From Polyodon spathula (taxonomy: Eukaryota; Chordata; Actinopteri; Acipenseriformes; Polyodontidae), in NCBI RefSeq assembly GCF_017654505.1, contig NC_054571.1, positions 1,857,428-1,921,427 on the forward strand: DNA of 64,000 bases, written 5' to 3'. The translations under genes and the position numbers were made by a program. The notes under the pieces were generated by a model, which was not told the origin of the DNA, ran no database searches, and saw nothing but the letters and a program-made list of their open reading frames with translations. Shown here piece by piece: positions 12,545 to 25,084 of this stretch; position 1 is the stretch's first letter, and every line of letters starts with the position of its first letter.

Positions 12545-12915
12545 TCTCACTGTCCCGTGCAGCGCTGTGAATATATTGCCTGTGCAGGGCTGCAGTCTGT
12601 TTGTCACTGTCCCGTGCAGCGCTGTGTGCTCTGGGCAGGTGCCTCTGTGAAGGTATTGCCTGTCAAGGCCTGCAGTCTGTTTGTCACTGTCTTGTGCAGC
12701 TCTGTGTGCTCTGGGCAGGTGCCACTGTGAATGTATTGCCTGTGCAGGGCTGCAGTCTGTTTGTCACTGTCTTGTGCAGCGCTGTGTGGTCTGGGCAGGT
12801 GCCTCTGTGAATGTATTGCCTGTGCAGGGCTGCAGTCTGTTTGTCACTGTCTTGTGCAGCGCTGTGTGCTCTGGACAGATGCCTCTGTGAAGATATTGCA
12901 TGTGAAGGGCTGCAG
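12545..12915. repeat. 80-bp minisatellite, about 4.5 copies
   Basis: The period is 80 bp, with GGCTGCAGTCTGTTTGTCAC and GTGCAGCGCTGTGTGCTC in each unit. Copies differ by several substitutions, so this array is older or more relaxed than its neighbours. Confidence 0.93.
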
Positions 12916-13427
12916 TCACTGTCGTAGTGCTGAATCGAATGCGTGCTGTGGTGTTATTGGCAGAGAGGAATACATGCTAACCTTTTTGGTTCCAGGTGGG
13001 CAGTGGCATGGAAGGCACTAAGGGTGTGCAGAGATGCCCAGTAGATTACGTGCTTGTCAGTGTGGTGGCCATATAGGTTCAAAGTTAATCAGAAGAGATT
13101 CTGCCCATCATTAAATGCAATCGAGTCTTTTCATATAATCCATTGGAATATGCCATGGCTTCAACCCTTGGAATAGCGAAGGTTGTTTTTTTCTTATTGG
13201 TTTTGTAATGTTTCCAGAGAATGCAACTCTATACTCGTCAATATTATGTGTTCTCTGTGAGGCTCCCTCCCTCTCTCACTCCCTGAGATGTGTCTGGAAA
13301 ACATAAGAAGTTATTCCACATACTGGAAACCCCAGCTGAGGTATCCAGCATCAACACTGCAATTTATGACCTTTCCTAAACTTGACAATTAATAATTCTG
13401 TTGTTTAGTGCTTCCTGCCCATATTAC
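12916..13427. other. Low-copy spacer, nothing recognised
   Basis: Non-repeated sequence between two arrays, with no recognisable exon, RNA gene or transposon. Confidence 0.5.
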
Positions 13428-16022
13428 ATTGTGATATTAATGTGTTACACTGTGCTGTATATTCAGGGGTGTAGTGTACATTGTGATATTAATGTGTTAC
13501 ACTGTGCTGTATATTCAGGGGTGTAGTGTACATTGTGTGTACACTGTGCTGTATATTCAGGGGTAGTGTACATTGTGATATTAATGTACACTGTGCTGTA
13601 TATTCAGGGGTGTAGTGTACATTGTGATATTAATGTGTTACACTGTGCTGTATATTCAGGGGTGTAGTGTACATTGTGATATTAATGTGTTACACTGTGC
13701 TGTATATTCAGGGGTGTAGTGTACATTGTGATATTAATGTGAGACACTGTGCTGTATATTCAGGGGTGTAGTGTACATTGTGATATTAATGTGTTACACT
13801 GTGCTGTATATTCAGGGGTGTAGTGTACATTGTGATATTAATGTGTTACACTGTGCTGTATATTCAGGGGTGCAGTGTACATTGTGATATTAATGTGAGA
13901 CACTGTGCTGTATATTCAGGGGTGCAGTGTACATTGTGATATTAATGTGAGACACTGTGCTGTATATTCAGGGGTGCAGTGTACATTGTGATATTAATGT
14001 GAGACACTGTGCTGTATATTCAGGGGTGCAGTGTACATTGTGATATTAATGTGAGACACTGTGCTGTATATTCAGGGGTGTAGTGTACATTGTGATATTA
14101 ATGTGAGACACTGTGCTGTATATTCAGGGGTGTAGTGTACATTGTGATATTAATGTGAGACACTGTGCTGTATATTCAGGGGTGTAGTGTACATTGTGAT
14201 ATTAATGTGTTACACTGTGCTGTATATTCAGGGGTGTAGTGTACATTGTGATATTAATGTGTTACACTGTGCTGTATATTCAGGGGTGCAGTGTACATTG
14301 TGATATTAATGTGATACACTGTGCTGTATATTCAGGGGTGTAGTGTACATTGTGATATTAATGTGTTACACTGTGCTGTATATTCAGGGGTGCAGTGTAC
14401 ATTGTGATATTAATGTGAGACACTGTGCTGTATATTCAGGGGTGTAGTGTACATTGTGATATTAATGTGAGACACTGTGCTGTATATTCAGGGGTGTAGT
14501 GTACATTGTGATATTAATGTGAGACACTGTGCTGTATATTCAGGGGTGTAGTGTACATTGTGATATTAATGTGAGACACTGTGCTGTATATTCAGGGGTG
14601 TAGTGTACATTGTGATATTAATGTGTTACACTGTGCTGTATATTCAGGGGTGTAGTGTACATTGTGATATTAATGTGTTACACTGTGCTGTATATTCAGG
14701 GGTGTAGTGTACATTGTGATATTAATGTGTTACACTGTGCTGTATATTCAGGGGTGTAGTGTACATTGTGATATTAATGTGAGACACTGTGCTGTATATT
14801 CAGGGGTGTAGTGTACATTGTGATATTAATGTGAGACACTGTGCTGTATATTCAGGGGTGTAGTGTACATTGTGATATTAATGTGTTACACTGTGCTGTA
14901 TATTCAGGGGTGTAGTGTACATTGTGATATTAATGTGTTACACTGTGCTGTATATTCAGGGGTGTAGTGTACATTGTGATATTAATGTGAGACACTGTGC
15001 TGTATATTCAGGGGTGTAGTGTACATTGTGATATTAATGTGAGACACTGTGCTGTATATTCAGGGGTGTAGTGTACATTGTGATATTAATGTGTTACACT
15101 GTGCTGTATATTCAGGGGTGTAGTGTACATTGTGATATTAATGTGAGACACTGTGCTGTATATTCAGGGGTGTAGTGTACATTGTGATATTAATGTGAGA
15201 CACTGTGCTGTATATTCAGGGTTGCAGTGTACATTGTGATATTAATGTGATACACTGTGCTGTATATTCAGGGGTGCAGTGTACATTGTGATATTAATGT
15301 GTTACACTGTGCTGTATATTCAGGGGTGTAGTGTACATTGTGATATTAATGTGATACACTGTGCTATTAATGTATACACTGTGCTGTATATTCAGGGGTA
15401 CATTGTGATATTAAGTGTACATTGTGATATTAATGTACACTGTGCTGTATATTCAGGGGTGTAGTGTACATTGTGATATTAATGTGTTACACTGTGCTGT
15501 ATATTCAGGGGTGTAGTGTACATTGTGATATTAATGTGTTACACTGTGCTGTATATTCAGGGGTGCAGTGTACATTGTGATATTAATGTTCACTGTGCTG
15601 TATATTGTAGTGTACATTGTGATATTAATGTGAGACACTGTGCTGTATATTCAGGGGTGTAGTGTACATTGTGATATTAATGTGTTACACTGTGCTGTAT
15701 ATTCAGGGGTGTAGTGTACATTGTGATATTAATGTGTTACACTGTGCTGTATATTCAGGGGTGTAGTGTACATTGTGATATTAATGTGTTACACTGTGCT
15801 GTATATTCAGGGGTGTAGTGTACATTGTGATATTAATGTGTTACACTGTGCTGTATATTCAGGGGTGTAGTGTACATTGTGATATTAATGTGTTACACTG
15901 TGCTGTATATTCAGGGGTGTAGTGTACATTGTGATATTAATGTGTTACACTGTGCTGTATATTCAGGGGTGTAGTGTACATTGTGATATTAATGTGTTAC
16001 ACTGTGCTGTATATTCAGGGGC
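13428..16022. repeat. 52-bp minisatellite, about 50 copies
   Basis: The period is 52 bp. The unit includes GTGTACATTGTGATATTAAT and CACTGTGCTGTATATTCAGG. The main variant is GTGTTACAC versus GTGAGACAC, which occurs in blocks, plus GGTGTAG versus GGTGCAG. Shortened and rearranged units appear near 13530-13600 and 15355-15620. The frames are broken by stops, so only short frames arise. Confidence 0.97.
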
Positions 16023-16447
16023 ATACCCTGATATCCAATACCCTGGGCAAGAAGAATTGGAGGCATTTCAATCCATATATTCACTGTTTGGTGACAGCTT
16101 CGAAAAAAATGCTGTATATATTTTCCTAATCAGAGGCGTCATTTCAAAAACATTGGGGAGGGGGTTAAGCTCTATCAGCAATGAACATTCTCTGTGCCAA
16201 ATGAGAAAAAAAAACAGGCAGTACCTGGACCAGTTTACAACGAGATGGCATTCTTATCCCGGTTTAGTAAACATTTCACAGTTACCCACTGCTGCTGCAT
16301 TAAACACAGAGCGGTACAGCATCGTTGTTTTAATTGTTTTACAGTAGCAGCTAGGTAGGGACATTAGACTACTCTCACATCACTGAAAAAAAAAATGTCA
16401 TGCATGTGCTTTACAAAAAGACGTGTAAGAATGCAGTTTAACTCTAT
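16023..16447. other. Low-copy spacer, nothing recognised
   Basis: Unique-looking sequence. The 141-codon frame at 15922-16347 begins inside the minisatellite and runs on by chance. No similarity recognised. Confidence 0.5.
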
Positions 16448-16797
16448 TTTAAAGTAGGGGTTCTCAAACCCGGTCCTGGGGACCCCCTTTGTGTCTCTGC
16501 TGGTTTTCATTCCAGCTGGGCTCTCAATTACTTAACTAAACCCTTCATTTAACTGATAATTTGCTTAATTAGACATTTTTGCTTGTTTTCAGCTTTTAAA
16601 CAGCTGCAGATTTTAAGCTAGCTGTAACATTTTATAAGTAACTTGAACTCTGCATCTGTTAAGAGCTGAAAACAATTAAAAAGGTGTAATTAAGCAAGTT
16701 ATTGGTTCAATGAAGGGTTTAGTTAAGTGGCTGAGAGCTCGGTTTGAATGAAAAGCAGACACAGGGGGTCCCCAGGACAGGGTTTGAGAACCCCTGT
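16448..16797. mobile_element. Non-autonomous DNA transposon (MITE) with long terminal inverted repeats
   Basis: The ends are inverted copies of AGGGGTTCTCAAACCC, followed by a GTCCTGGGGACCCCCT-like stretch and CTTTTCATTC. The inverted similarity continues inward for more than 100 bp through TTAACTAAACCCTTCATT and TTGCTTAATTA. There is no coding capacity. The length, about 350 bp, fits a MITE. The superfamily is not certain because no clear target-site duplication was identified. Confidence 0.82.
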
Positions 16798-17070
16798 CTT
16801 AGAGCATCCATTCGAATGCATCTCACCAGATTTGATACATACTTACACCTCGAGCTCAGATTGATACATTTCATCTGCTTTCCACACAGAATGACACTTT
16901 GTATCAAATATAAACCAATGAACATAAACTGCTGAATAAACACCACATTCCTGTGAATATCGAAAGAGGAAATATGTAGCAAAGTTTTAAGTAGCATGTT
17001 TACACAGGTAATCACGAATAAACTCTTTAGACTTGGCAAATTTGTTAACATCACCCTGTATATGTCTTAC

Positions 17071-17747
17071 CAGCACCAGCAGCAGCAGCACCAGTCTGAC
17101 CAGTCCCGGCAGTGTCAGGATCAGTCTGACCAGCAGCAGCAGCAGCAGCACCAGTCTGACCAGTCCCGGCAGCGTCAGGATCAGTCTGACCAGTCCCGGC
17201 AGCGTCAGGATCAGTCTGACCAGTCCCGGCAGTGTCAGGATCAGTCTGACCAGTCCCAGCAGTGGCAGCACCAGTCTGACCAGTCCCGGCAGTGTCAGGA
17301 TCAGTCTGACCAGTCCCGGCAGTGTCAGGATCAGTCTGACCAGCACCAGCAGCAGCAGCACCAGTCTGACCAGTCCCAGCAGTGGCAGCACCAGTCTGAC
17401 CAGTCCCGGCAGTGTCAGCACCAGTCTGACCAGTCCCGGCAGTGTCAGGATCAGTCTGACCAGTCCCGGCAGTGTCAGGATCAGTCTGACCAGTCCCAGC
17501 AGTGGCAGCACCAGTCTGACCAGTCCCGGCAGTGGCAGCACCAGTCTGACCAGTCCCGGCAGTGTCAGGATCAGTCTGACCAGTCCCAGCAGTGGCAGCA
17601 CCAGTCTGACCAGTCCCAGCAGTGGCAGCACCAGTCTTACCAGTCCCAGCAGTGGCAGCACCAGTCTTACCAGTCCCAGCAGTGGCAGCACCAGTCTGAC
17701 CAGTCCCAACAGTGTCAGCACCAGTCTGACCAGTTCCAGTTGTAGCA
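17071..17747. repeat. 30-bp minisatellite, about 22 copies, open in several frames
   Basis: The period is 30 bp, containing CAGTCTGACCAGTCCCGGCA. Subtypes differ at TGTCAGGAT, TGGCAGCAC and CAGCAGCAG. On the plus strand one frame gives a Gln/Ser/Asp-rich decapeptide. On the minus strand one frame gives a Gly/Thr/Ala decapeptide resembling GTGQTGAATA. The minus frame starts at an ATG outside the array (17803) and runs about 250 codons. See findings for whether this could be an exon. Confidence 0.96.
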
Positions 17748-20149
17748 TCAGTGTCACTAGTCTCAGCATTAACTTCAGTAGCAGTGAACCAAACGCATGT
17801 CAACCAAGTTGTATTCTTGTCCTTTTAATATCACATATTTCTGACAATGTGAATAGGGTCATTTTAGGGTGGTGTGGTTTTGCTGGGAGACAATTTGTTT
17901 TAAAACATATGGGTTATGAATTTTCAAACATCATCCAAGGTGGGTCACTGGCTAAAGAGTTAGCAACATATATTGCTTTGCAGTTTGCATTAATGGTCTC
18001 CAGGCTTTATAAGATGATAACTTTCACCTCTGTAACATATACAGGATATGCAGGGGTGGGTTCTTTTAGACAAAAATGTGATTTTTGCCTCAGTAAAAAT
18101 CTATTCCTAGCTACGCCACTGATGACATTTCTTTTAACAGCTTGCGTCAGGTGGCTTGTATCAGATCATTTGCATGAGGTGGAAATTACACCACTTTAAG
18201 ATTAGCTACACTGTTTAGTTCCTAATTATACATTATAAACATATAGCATAGGGTGCAGTAAGATAAAAAGCAGATTTTTTTTTATTTATGAAAAAAAAAT
18301 GTCAAGCTTGTTCTGGTCAAATCCTCATATAAATATTTATGTTTTATAGTCATTGGAGGTGAGATTTCCTGTGTGGGGCTTGCAGAGGAGTGAATGAGTC
18401 TCTATCTCTCTCTCTTTTAAAAGCCCTCTGCCGTTACCACACTGCTCTCTTTGTGTGTCTCTGTTTGCGCAGCTTTGCCCTGGATCAGTGAGAGGCTTGC
18501 ACAGAAGCACAGCCTGTTCCTTAAACAAGAAAAAAAGAGGACATGAAGGAATGCAGGCCACTTCCAGGTTTATTTTTAAGACAGAAACTCGCCTGTGGAG
18601 AGGGAGGGAGGGAGGGAGAAGGAGGAGGAGAGGGAGAGAGATCTCAACCTCTGCAGTCGTTCCCTTAACGTTTCCAGACTCAAACAAACAAAGCCGTTTT
18701 CACGATTCACCCAGCCGCACCTACAGCACACACGCTACATCCCGGCCGGGAATCCGAACATTCCTCACCCCTCGCATGTCCCACCAAGCCAATCACCACA
18801 CCCATCTTCATCCTCGCAGCTTCGGAGAGGATCAGGCAGCGCATTGCTCTTTCATGTGGTCGCTCTGCCATCTGGCTCCACAGCTAATATCCCACATGTT
18901 AGTCATTGCTTCGTATTCCAGTCTTGGAAGAGGATTAGAAGCCTGAACTTTGCAGCCACCGAGCTTCCGAAACGTGTGTTTGTTTTCAGAACCCAAATGA
19001 ATATTCACCTATAGGTCCCGTTATAAAGATTCCCATAGTAAAAGCCATTCTAGAGAACTTTCAGATCCAAAGTACTTGCATTGGAATTACATTTTTAAGC
19101 GCTTAATTAATTTTCATTAAATATTCAGTTGATGCAGAAATATGGTAATACAAAGGCAACAGATTCAATGAAAAAAATAATCTTATTTCATTATTTCAAA
19201 TGTTTTCAAAATTAAATGAAATAAATGATGTATAGATAGACCCTTAGAAAAGTGTACCATGGTACAACTGTAATAAAGTTGATAAAGCATAGGTAACTAT
19301 TGTAAAGGACAGAAAGACGCATAGTAATAAACACAAATGTGTAGAATAAAACTGCTAAAGTCTCCAAAAAGATGTAGTATTTTCAGCTTATAAGGTATCA
19401 CCATTCTGAAATACTGGTGTTTCAATAAAGAAAGTTATATTAAAAAAACAACCTTCAGCAAAATAGTCACGCTGTAAAAAGCATGAGTGTAATATTGGAT
19501 AGAGAGCAGCCTGCCTCCCTCTCCCTGAGCTCTAAAAATAAAAAGTGTGTGTGTGTCTGTGCTGTTGACACAGTAAATACTTTTAAAAACCAGAATTCCT
19601 GCTTCCTTCTCAGTTTCGCAGTCCTCTCCTAAAGCATCCCACCACTATTTTTTCATGCTTATTTATCGAATTAATTCAGTGTTTTTTATTGGCACAGATC
19701 GCTGCAGTGCAGCTGGAGAGCTGCTGTGGTTTGTGTCGAGTGTTCCAGTTCAAAACTTTGAGTCTGCTCTGAAAAGTTCTGTAACAGGGTGTTCTTTTAC
19801 TGTGTGGGTATCCGCTGATTGTCAAGAGAGACACAGAGGTGGAGGTTTTATTGCAGAATTTACAGGCAGGTGCAGTAGGTGGGGGTTGTCACTAGGGTAC
19901 CAGCAATGGTAGCCCTAGTGCGGAAGGATATACAAACAAGTGTACATAAAAATAAATACAGTAATCCATCACAGATCCGCCATGATCAACCTATTCAGCA
20001 ATGTTAGTTATTATTGAACAGAGAAGACTAGTTGAGAGATTGTAGATCCTACCAAAGTTTTTGTGTTGTATGCGCTCAGTGCGCTGCCATTGCTGGTAGT
20101 GCCACGTGAGCTGTTCAGTGTGTTGATATATAAATAAATCCTGTTGCCT
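17748..20149. other. Low-copy stretch, no gene recognised
   Basis: About 2.4 kb without an array or a recognised gene. Short purine-rich runs occur at 18598-18640. Frames such as 17033-18199 and 18455-19014 start in or near repeats and show no known domain. The piece at 19840-19960 could be a diverged repeat but could not be assigned. Confidence 0.5.
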
Positions 20150-20640
20150 GCTAGGCATAGCAACTTCAACCTCCGTCTCGATCTCCTGCCTGTCACTTGG
20201 ACAGGGCCCTGTCAACTACTGACAACTTGGCGATCACTGATGATGAGTGGGCTTCGGCTTCGATTAGAGAGCTCTTCACCAGCATTCGAGCCGAGGTGTC
20301 GGCACTCCGGACCAAGTTCCTCACAGAGCTTCGCTCTTCAGTGTCTGCACTACAAACCACAATTTCAACTCAGGGACAAAAGCTTAAGGATATGGAGTAC
20401 TCGTTGACAATCGGCTCACATCTGTTGAGTCACTGTGCTCTTCCCTGTCTGCTGAAAATACAAAAATGAAGCTGAAGCTGGATGATCTGGAAACTGGTTC
20501 GCAAGCAGAAGGTCAGGGTGATTGGAAAACCAGAGGGGGCTGAGGTGTCTAGGCCAACTACCTTTATAGCGTCTTTCTTCACAGAGGTACTTGGTGAGGA
20601 GAGCTTTGATTGATCGAGCACACTTCTCCTTGGCTCTGTG
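20150..20640 (+). pseudogene. ORF1 relic of an L1/Tx1-type LINE
   Basis: In shifting plus-strand frames the piece encodes a Ser/Leu-rich coiled-coil-like stretch, followed by a LDDLE-type motif, an IGKPEGAE-like segment and FIASFFTEVLGEESF. This order is typical of the ORF1 nucleic-acid-binding protein of L1/Tx1-group LINEs in fish and amphibians, where the motif is normally DLENRSRR followed by GIPEG. Frameshifts and stops break it, for instance around 20410 and 20470. It lies about 600 bp upstream of the matching ORF2 relic on the same strand, so both probably come from one insertion. Confidence 0.75.
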
Positions 20641-21229
20641 ATAGTGCTCTGCGATAGTGCTCTGTCTATTTGTTGAGCATGGTCTATGAGTTACTGCATT
20701 GTGTTGTTCATTATCATATGTGTGATAATTGTGTGGTATGGCTGAGTGCACAAGTTTGTCATACATGTCATTGTTTTTCAATGAATTGTTTTTTCCTCTC
20801 TTTTCTTTCCAAAATGTGGTCCCTATTTAAGTGAAGTAAGAGGAGGATGTTTGTGTATGTATGGGGACATTGCGTGTGTGTATGCATATATGAATACAGT
20901 GTGCGTGTATACAGTATGCGGGTATACAGTGTGTGTGTATAGAGCGTCAACATTCTCTCGATAGGCATATATGTAATCTATGTTTAGTGACTATTCTCTT
21001 ATTTAAGCTATACTCCTGAAAATAGTATGAAGTGTTTTTTATTGATTCACTTATTATCACAATCATTATTACTAATAGTTTCTCTGTTTAGTTTTGAGGG
21101 TATGGTGGAAAATGTTACTAGACAGCTGATGGCCTCTCCAGTAAAATTCTAGCGCATTAGCTAAGACAGTCTGCTGTTGATTAACAGGAGATCAAACAAC
21201 CAATTCAAGGTATTGTGTTCCACTCCATA
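20641..21229. other. Decayed interior of the L1/Tx1-type LINE or unrelated spacer
   Basis: No clear coding match between the ORF1 and ORF2 relics. It contains a short variable ATACAGTGTGYG-type microsatellite at 20890-20945. The endonuclease domain expected here is not recognisable. Confidence 0.4.
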
Positions 21230-22341
21230 AATCTGAATTCCCTGGATAACCCTCCCTCATAGATTCATGTTATTCCTAGCATCAATCCCCACTCTAAAGC
21301 TCACCTGGAAGAGCCCTTTGCCATTGAGGAAATAAATCAATTAATCATTAAATCGAAGCAGCAAGTCATCTGGTCCCGATAGATTTTTAAAGACATTCTC
21401 CCCTCAACTCTCCCCTCTACTATCTTCTGAATCTTTTCTTTCTCAGTCCTTGCCTCTGCCTTTGCCAAGCTTCAATATTATTGTTATTAAAAAAGAGCAA
21501 GGACCCCCTCATATGGCCCTATCTCCCTCCTTGATGTTGATATTAAGGTCATAGCAAAAGTGCTGGCCCATCACTTTGAATCAGTTTTAACTTCCATCAT
21601 CTGCTTAGATCAGACAGGTTTTATACAAAACAGGCACTCTTTTTTTAATCTTTGGCGCCAGGTCAATATTATATTCTCCCCATCAACTTCAACCAGAAGT
21701 TCTCGCCTCACTTGATGTTGAGAAGGCCTTTGATCGTGTTGATTGGGACTATCTCTTTTTTACCCTCCAGAGGTTTGGTTTTGGTTGTTACTTTATCTCC
21801 TTGATTAAGTTTCTTTATTCATCTCCTCTAGCCTCTCTGTACTGACTTTCTCCAAATATTTTCCACTCCATCGCAGACAGGGCTGTCCTCTTTCACCCTT
21901 ACCTGTTTGCTATGCCCTTGAACCTCTCTCTGTCCTTCTGCGTGGCAGCTGGGATGTGCAGGGCGTGGTCAGGGGGGTGAGGGGTGCAGGAGCAGAAGAT
22001 TTCTCTATGTAGATGATATTCTTTTGTACATTTCTGACCCTGCATCCTCTCTGCCCCCACGTTCTTTCTATAGTAGATCAATTTGGCTAATTCCCTGGGT
22101 ATAAATTGAATCTCCATAAGAGTGAATTGTTCCTCATCAACTGGGCTGCCATAAATTATCATCTCTCCACCTTTACTTTCAAACTTGCTTCCAAAAAATA
22201 ATTTCACATATTTGGATATCGCAATAACACGTTTGTATAATGACTTTTTAAAATCTAATTTCACTTCATTAGATCACCAAACAAGACTTTGGTCCACATT
22301 ACCTTTCGTGCTTGCTGACCTATTAACTGCATAACGATGAA
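21230..22341 (+). pseudogene. ORF2 relic (reverse transcriptase) of an L1/Tx1-type LINE
   Basis: Plus-strand frames, with many frameshifts and stops, give the ordered landmarks of an L1/Tx1 reverse transcriptase. These are EEINQLI near 21330, ISLLDVDIKVIAKVLA near 21520-21570, DQTGFIQNRHSFFN near 21610-21645, a decayed EKAFDRVDWD near 21720, and the catalytic-box equivalent YVDDILLYISDP near 22009-22044. Several stops between them mean the copy is long dead. Its 3' part continues after the CR1 piece at 22342-22500. Confidence 0.85.
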
Positions 22342-22500
22342 CATAAGAACATAAGAAAGTTTACAAACGAGAGGAGGCCATTCGGCCCATCTTGCTCGTT
22401 TGGTTGTTAGTAGCTTATTGATCCCAAAATCTCATCAAGCAGCTTCTTGAAGGATCCCAGGGTGTCAGCTTCAACAACATTACTGGGGAGTTGATTCCAG
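22342..22500 (-). mobile_element. Truncated CR1 LINE 3' end, nested in the L1/Tx1-type LINE
   Basis: Nearly identical to the 3' terminal part of the large CR1 at 52699-55625. It begins with two CATAAGAA units, followed by the region containing GAGGAGGCCATTCGGCCCAT. Only about 160 bp of the 3' end is present, and the 5' truncation point is at 22500. High identity between the two copies implies recent activity of this family. Confidence 0.92.
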
Positions 22501-22538
22501 ATGTAGGTAGCGTGTTGATTCCAACACGCTACCTACAT
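22501..22538. repeat. Perfect 17-bp hairpin at the CR1 5' junction
   Basis: Arms 22501-22517 (ATGTAGGTAGCGTGTTG) and 22522-22538 are exact reverse complements around a 4-nt loop. The hairpin sits exactly between the truncated CR1 and the resumed L1/Tx1 sequence. Confidence 0.95.
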
Positions 22539-23130
22539 TTTTATAACTCTTCCAGTGTCTTCCAAACCCCAAATCCTTTTTCAACTAACTTGATCAAAGT
22601 ATCTCCTCTTTTATTTGGAACAAAAGGCCTCTTCGTATTCGCAGAATCTCCCTGCAGAGACCAAAGCTTTTGGGAGGATTGCCGCTGCCTAAGTTTCAGT
22701 TCTACTGCTGGCCAGCTAGCATGCGTAGTCTTGCCCACTGGTAGCGCTCCCATCGTCATCAGGCTGGCCCTGCATGGCTATGTATGGAAGCACCTTCTTG
22801 TCGGTCTACATCTCTATTCACTCTGCTCTGCTCCTCCTTACCTCTTTCTACCTCTCAGTCCAGATCTAACCCTCTAGTTCCACAGTCACTCAGGATTTGG
22901 ACGCAGTTCAAGAAGCACTTTGGCTTGCAATCTGCCTCTATGCCAATCACCTGTTCCCTTCTTCTCTGGGGGACCTGGCCTTTTATATCTGGCATGAAAA
23001 GGGTATTGCGTCTCTTAAAGAACCACACATTGATAATCGTTGTGCATCATTTGAGCAACTTTCCCAAAAATGTAATCGTCCCAGAACTTATTTTTTCTGT
23101 TACCTACAGGTCCAGAATTTAGTCTGCTAA
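22539..23130 (+). pseudogene. C-terminal ORF2 relic of the L1/Tx1-type LINE
   Basis: Resumes the interrupted element. In alternating frames it reads as RRISLQRPK, LPKFQFYCWPASMRSLAHW, SLRIWTQFKKHFGLQ and a final segment ending in YLQVQN. This order matches the region downstream of the reverse transcriptase in L1/Tx1-like LINEs. The frame changes several times, so it is a pseudogene. A (C)19 run follows at 23141-23159. Confidence 0.8.
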
Positions 23131-24120
23131 TTTCCTGTCACCCCCCCCCCCCCCCCCCCAAATCTCCTATGATTCTATACTTGAGTGTAACCCAGACTGC
23201 AAGGCATGATTTGACAAATATACACCACTGGCTTGCCCCGACATTGCCCTTCACTTTCCATAATGAAACTGTTGTTGGAATCAGATTTAGGTTTCAATGT
23301 CTCAGATGAGGATTGGGAGTGAATCCTGTCTCAGGTTCATTCATCCTCTGACTGGCAGACAGGGACTGATACCATTTCAAATTTTACATTGAATCTATTT
23401 ATGTAAGACAAAACTTTTCAGTCCCCTTTTAAAGGCACGTGGTCAGGGTTAATTGAATATCAGTTATTCCTCAGCACCTGGTCACATGCTGCACATGAAT
23501 TTCAATTAGGTGGGGAGATTCTAACCTCCCAGCCCTGCTATACTTAACACAATCTTTATTTGAAAAAAATGTAAACACAAAACAAAAATACATTATTTAC
23601 ACACACACTCCTCCTCTCTTCCCCTCCTGGTCCCACCTAAACTTCCCCTTCTGGGGTCCAGGTGCTAACAGAGACAGCCTTTGTTCTGCCAGATTAGAGG
23701 GAACTGACCAAGACTTCTCAAGCATTTCAGGAATCCCAACACCCTCCCCTGATCCAAAAATGTCAACAAGTTTCCTAAACGGTTAGATTTATTTTTTTTC
23801 ATCCAGACCAGGGAGAACGGTTTTCCTAAAAGATTCACGCAGCATCCCTGTGCTTTTCAGTGTTCGGAAAGCGCTTAAAACAACTAGTCAACTTGAGCTA
23901 ATCAATGGAAGATCTAAATACCACCATCCTTTTGCTCCAGTCTTTTAATTGACTCCTAGGGACTGATTTCCAAAGGTTTTTTACTCCAAAGTGTGTAACG
24001 AATTGGTATCTCAGCCCATCGAATTGAATGGAGAGGCAGGGGCTGGACACAAACTGCAAAATATGCTGTCAAATAGGAACATCTTACTGTTCGACTGACA
24101 AAATGAGACATAAACAACCA
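23131..24120. other. Low-copy stretch after the LINE relic, with a poly-C tract
   Basis: Starts with a 19-nt C run (23141-23159) and continues with further decayed LINE-like sequence to perhaps 23400, then unique AT-rich sequence. No gene recognised. Confidence 0.45.
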
Positions 24121-24256
24121 GTTTATATAAACCACCTTAAATCACATACCAGTTTACATAAACCACCTTAAATCACATACCAGTTTACATAAACCACCTT
24201 AAATCACATACCTGCTTATATAAACCACCTTAAATCACATACCTGCTTATATAAAA
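24121..24256. repeat. 31-bp tandem repeat, about 4.5 copies
   Basis: The period is 31 bp, containing ATAAACCACCTTAAATCACA. Early and late units differ at CAGTTTACAT versus CTGCTTATAT. A poly-C run follows directly (about 24255-24272). Confidence 0.93.
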
Positions 24257-25084
24257 CCCCCCCCCCCCCCCCACTAACCCGCTCACAGACATGTTACGCA
24301 TTGTTCACAGGCTATAAATTCAACATTCATTTCATATATCTGAATTAAAAAACATGTGCCAGTCAGCCAGTCTCAAAGGTATGAAATACCTGGGGGGGGG
24401 GCAAGAGAGAGAGCGAGGGGAAGCGAGAGAGAGGGAGAGGGGGAGACTAGACTTTTATAAAATCAATATAAAAACATAAACAATTACCATAAAAACAAAG
24501 AAACTAATCAATATAAAAAACACAACAACAACAACAACAAAAAAAAATTAAATGTGTATTTAGCTCCTCATCCTCGCTAAGCTCACAAAGAGCCTTGTTA
24601 ACACAGCAGTTCCTTTTAAAACTCTCTTTGACTTGTGCGATTTTAAAATGGCTAGTTTGGCTTGGCCCACGATAAAGTTATCTCAGGGTTGATTCTGCTC
24701 ACAGGCTTGAGAGAAAGAGATTCTTTGTCGTCTAACACGTTTCCTCAGCAGACAGTAGACTCTGCGGGTGTGCTGCGCTGGGATTAAGTGTGTTTCTTTT
24801 CTGTTCTTTTTTTTTTCATTTCTGTTATGTACAGTACAGTGCAGTACAGTACAGTACTCCTATCAATTCCCAGCTGCACTATGGTGGCCCACGCTGTCTC
24901 TCTGTCTCTCTCTGATCCTCCTCATTGTGCATAATGTTTCCCAGATGTCTGTCTGATTATTGTCCTCTTTCTTTATTTTTCTCCAGATCCTTCCGGTCAA
25001 GGTCTCCCTGGGGTCAAGCTCGGTCTGGGCTCCATGTGCGCACAGCATGAACACAAAACAACTCCGGATCACTGCTGGTGCATG
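24257..25084. other. Low-copy spacer with simple-sequence runs
   Basis: Contains a poly-C run (about 24255-24272), a poly-G run near 24392, a GA-rich run near 24400-24445, (AAC)n near 24523-24540 and (CAGTA)n-like repeats near 24835-24856. No gene recognised. Confidence 0.5.

Noticed and set aside
17033..18199. 388-codon Ser/Thr-rich plus-strand frame extending beyond the 30-bp array
   Set aside because: The 150 codons beyond the array show no domain. The array itself is open in several frames, so the extension is probably chance.
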